From UBA6448 sp051893155 (GTDB lineage Bacteria; Bacillota_I; Bacilli_A; RF39; UBA660), in NCBI GenBank assembly GCA_051893155.1, contig JBJFGY010000071.1:1-8158 (forward strand): 8,158 bases of DNA, given 5' to 3'. The translations under genes and the position numbers were made by a program. This document shows positions 6,753 to 8,158 of this stretch, in pieces (within the stretch, counting starts at the first letter, position 1; each line of letters opens with the position of its first letter). The notes under the pieces were generated by a model. It saw only the letters and a list, made by a program, of their open reading frames with translations, ran no database searches and had not been told where the DNA came from.

Positions 6753-6769
6753 GTTATTATTTGTTTTTT
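6738..6769. terminator. Bidirectional terminator shared by convergent genes
   Basis: CAAATAA (6746-6752) pairs perfectly with TTATTTG (6757-6763) around a GTTA loop. Six T residues (6764-6769) follow on the plus strand and seven A residues (6738-6744) precede it, so it can work in both directions. The plus 5' arm includes the FemAB TAA stop, and the TAA of the minus-strand small gene (6770-6768) touches the T-run. Confidence 0.75.
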
Positions 6770-6956
6770 ATTGTAATAAATATAGAATTTCTAAATAATA
6801 TGATAGATCATCATTATAATTTACAAACAATTTATATAAATCCATTAGATTTATTCCCATTTGAAATGCAATATTACTCATTTTAATTTTTTTATTTGCA
6901 ATAATTTTTAAACATTCATTTACTAATTTATTTACATATTCCTTTTTATCTTCCAT
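6768..6956 (-). CDS. Small protein with helix-turn-helix-like pattern, function unknown
   Basis: A 62-residue product that I cannot assign to a named family. A charged first helix (about 3-22) is followed by MSNIAFQMGI (26-35), NLMDLYKLF (36-44) and a last helix around DLSYYLEILYLL. The spacing of IA, MGI and LYKLF resembles the helix-turn-helix of XRE-type regulators, but basic residues on the would-be recognition helix are few (one Lys), so DNA binding is uncertain. ATG 6956 overlaps the end of the upstream 371-residue gene by 11 bp, and AGGGA lies about 5 nt before it inside that gene. The two are therefore probably translated in a coupled way from one mRNA. The gene ends at the bidirectional terminator. 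The overlap and the coherent amphipathic pattern argue that it is real despite its size. Confidence 0.65.
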   Translation of the reverse strand: MEDKKEYVNKLVNECLKIIANKKIKMSNIAFQMGINLMDLYKLFVNYNDDLSYYLEILYLLQ

Positions 6957-8061
6957 AGTTTTCCCTACCCAATATATTATTTATTTTATCACTATATAAT
7001 TTAACAAATTCTTCTGTTTTTTCTATTATTTTATCTTTTTTATCATAAGTTAAAATTATAACGCTATCTTCATTTTCAATAAAAGATACTGCATAATTAT
7101 TATTAGAATTAACTCTTACAATATAATCAATAATATTTATAAGTTTTATAGGATGCTTACCAATTTTATAATCAAATATTCCTAATGAAAGATTTTTTAA
7201 TATTTCATTTGGAATTTGAATATTATCATCAATGAATATAATACTTTTTTTACTTATATTTTCATTATTTTTATTTATATTTAGTTTGTTAACTTTTTCT
7301 AAAATATCTTTCATTTCAAATAATAAATTAAAAACTTCATTTTTTTCATTTATATCCAATTTTTTTTCAATCATTTCGTCAATTATTTTCTTTTTATTTA
7401 AAATATTTAAATAATGTATTGTATAAATGGGTTCAGAATATTCATAAGATTCATTAGTTATTAAATTACATGCATAGGTAAATAAATTAAAAGATTCAAT
7501 ATTAGTACCTAACTTTTTAATAATTATTTCATTAGATGATAAAAAATTACTACATTCTATATATATTTTACTATTTATAATTTGTTTTTTAAAATTTTCA
7601 TCTTTTTTTAATTTTTCATCTAAAACTACTTTTTTATTGGGTTTATAATTTGATAATACATAATTAATTTCAGATATAGAAAAATTTCTATCTAACATAA
7701 ACTTAGTTAAAAAAGAATAATCAAATAATTTTAATTCATAATTTTCTTTTTGTTCATTTAAATATTTTAATTTGATATTTAAATCTTTAAAATATTCAAA
7801 TGAAATTAATTGATTAATTAAATCATCATATAAATAATAATCAAAATGATCGCTTTCACTTAACTTTTTTAAAGATGATAAAACATTAATAAAATCTTCA
7901 TCAAAATTACTTTTATCAAATAAGCATGGATATAATAAATTTAAATCCATTGTAGCTAAAAAACTGCTAAATATATTATTTAGCTCAATTTGCTTAAGAA
8001 TTTGTTTATAATAATTATCTAAATAATAATTAAATTTCTTAATTACTTCATCCATAACCAT
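6946..8061 (-). CDS. Uncharacterised 371-residue protein
   Basis: I do not recognise this protein. It is soluble (no signal peptide or membrane segment) and very rich in Lys, Asn, Ile, Leu and Tyr. Residues 1-265 look mostly helical, with Leu/Ile/Phe spaced as in helical bundles. A low-complexity NINKNNENISKK linker (261-272) separates a C-terminal part (about 273-371) that looks alpha/beta. It contains SIIFIDDN, GIFDYKIGKHPIKL (294-307), IDYIVRVN (311-318), NYAVSFIE (322-329) and SVIILTYDKKDK (333-344), then a closing helix. The run of short beta strands is loosely like a RelE/ParE-type core, but no catalytic residues can be assigned. The ATG at 8061 is chosen because AGGG lies 7 nt upstream; ATG 8055 is an alternative, 13 nt away. 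It precedes and overlaps the small helix-turn-helix-like gene. Its base composition seems even more AT-rich than eno or nifJ. Confidence 0.75.
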   Translation of the reverse strand: MVMDEVIKKFNYYLDNYYKQILKQIELNNIFSSFLATMDLNLLYPCLFDKSNFDEDFINVLSSLKKLSESDHFDYYLYDDLINQLISFEYFKDLNIKLKYLNEQKENYELKLFDYSFLTKFMLDRNFSISEINYVLSNYKPNKKVVLDEKLKKDENFKKQIINSKIYIECSNFLSSNEIIIKKLGTNIESFNLFTYACNLITNESYEYSEPIYTIHYLNILNKKKIIDEMIEKKLDINEKNEVFNLLFEMKDILEKVNKLNINKNNENISKKSIIFIDDNIQIPNEILKNLSLGIFDYKIGKHPIKLINIIDYIVRVNSNNNYAVSFIENEDSVIILTYDKKDKIIEKTEEFVKLYSDKINNILGRENYGR

Positions 8062-8077
8062 TTTACTACCCTAATAA

Positions 8078-8086
8078 ATTGTATCA
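8078..8086 (-). promoter_or_regulatory. Extended -10 promoter of the two-gene unit
   Basis: On the minus strand TGA precedes TACAAT (8086-8078), an extended -10 with a 5 of 6 match. The -35 region (TTTATT, 17 bp upstream) is poor. Transcription would start near 8071, about 10 nt before ATG 8061. AGGG (about 8072-8069) would then lie at the extreme 5' end of the mRNA. Confidence 0.5.
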
Positions 8087-8113
8087 TAAAAAAATATTAA
8101 AATAAATAAAAAT

Positions 8114-8136
8114 CCACGTCTAAAGGCGTGGTTTTT
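8114..8136. terminator. GC-rich hairpin with T-tract, probable terminator of off-window unit
   Basis: CCACGTC (8114-8120) pairs with GGCGTGG (8125-8131; one T-G wobble) around TAAA. TTTTT follows on the plus strand. On the minus strand it is followed by ATTTTTATTTATTTT, so it could end a minus-strand gene entering from the right. No plus-strand gene ends here. CCACG-type hairpins with a TTTA loop also resemble subterminal hairpins of IS200/IS605 elements, so a mobile-element end is an alternative. Confidence 0.5.
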
Positions 8137-8141
8137 CTAAT

Positions 8142-8156
8142 AGGTCTATAAGACCT
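8142..8156. repeat. Second tandem hairpin at right edge
   Basis: AGGTCT (8142-8147) and AGACCT (8151-8156) form a perfect 6-bp inverted repeat around ATA, 10 bp after the previous hairpin stem. TT then runs into the window edge. It may be a second terminator hairpin or part of a structured element that continues outside the window. Confidence 0.4.
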
Positions 8157-8158
8157 TT

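Noticed and set aside
7232..7414. Plus-strand open frame of 60 codons inside the 371-residue gene
   Set aside because: Low-complexity Phe/Ile/Ser shadow of an AT-rich minus-strand gene, with no start signals.
1..8158. CRISPR array, tRNA or rRNA genes
   Set aside because: No regularly spaced direct repeats, and no cloverleaf or rRNA-like GC-rich conserved stretches, were seen on either strand.
1..8158. Mycoplasma-type code with UGA as tryptophan
   Set aside because: All proteins read full length in the standard bacterial code with TGG tryptophans; the absence of TGA stops in six genes is too small a sample.

Overview
The window looks like chromosome from a very AT-rich, low-GC Gram-positive anaerobe. 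The evidence is AGGAGG-type ribosome binding sites, TTGACA/TATAAT and extended -10 promoters, a FemAB-type cell-wall enzyme (so the cell has peptidoglycan), and a pyruvate:ferredoxin oxidoreductase (anaerobic metabolism). A wall-bearing relative of the Mollicutes or Erysipelotrichales found in guts fits, but this is inference from style and not from a marker gene. All six genes stop with TAA or TAG and tryptophan is read from TGG, so nothing points to a recoded UGA.

Left edge (1-229): there is no protein gene. A strong promoter-like sequence (85-113) is followed by a compact structured transcript, about 121-209. It has a 5' stem-loop, a second stem-loop, an unpaired C-rich/U-rich stretch and a textbook intrinsic terminator. 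I read it as a small regulatory RNA gene of unknown family, and it is the most interesting object in the window.

Central metabolism block, minus strand (230-5412): transcription runs from a HdeD/DUF308 membrane protein (4834-5412) into enolase (eno, 3608-4825). The HdeD stop codon lies inside the enolase ribosome binding site. An intrinsic terminator overlapping the enolase stop follows, then nifJ (230-3565). Enolase makes phosphoenolpyruvate, and NifJ oxidises the pyruvate derived from it to acetyl-CoA and reduced ferredoxin, so the block covers two nearby steps of lower glycolysis.

Cell wall gene, plus strand (5523-6752): a FemAB-family aminoacyl-tRNA-dependent peptidoglycan cross-bridge enzyme. 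It is divergent from the HdeD-eno pair across a 110-bp region carrying back-to-back promoters.

Right part, minus strand (6768-8061): an unrecognised 371-residue protein overlaps by 11 bp a 62-residue protein with a helix-turn-helix-like pattern. They share one promoter and end at a bidirectional terminator also used by the FemAB gene. At the right edge two tandem hairpins probably belong to a gene or element outside the window.

A recurring design feature is that intrinsic terminator stems include, or lie directly against, the last sense or stop codons of nifJ, eno and the FemAB gene.
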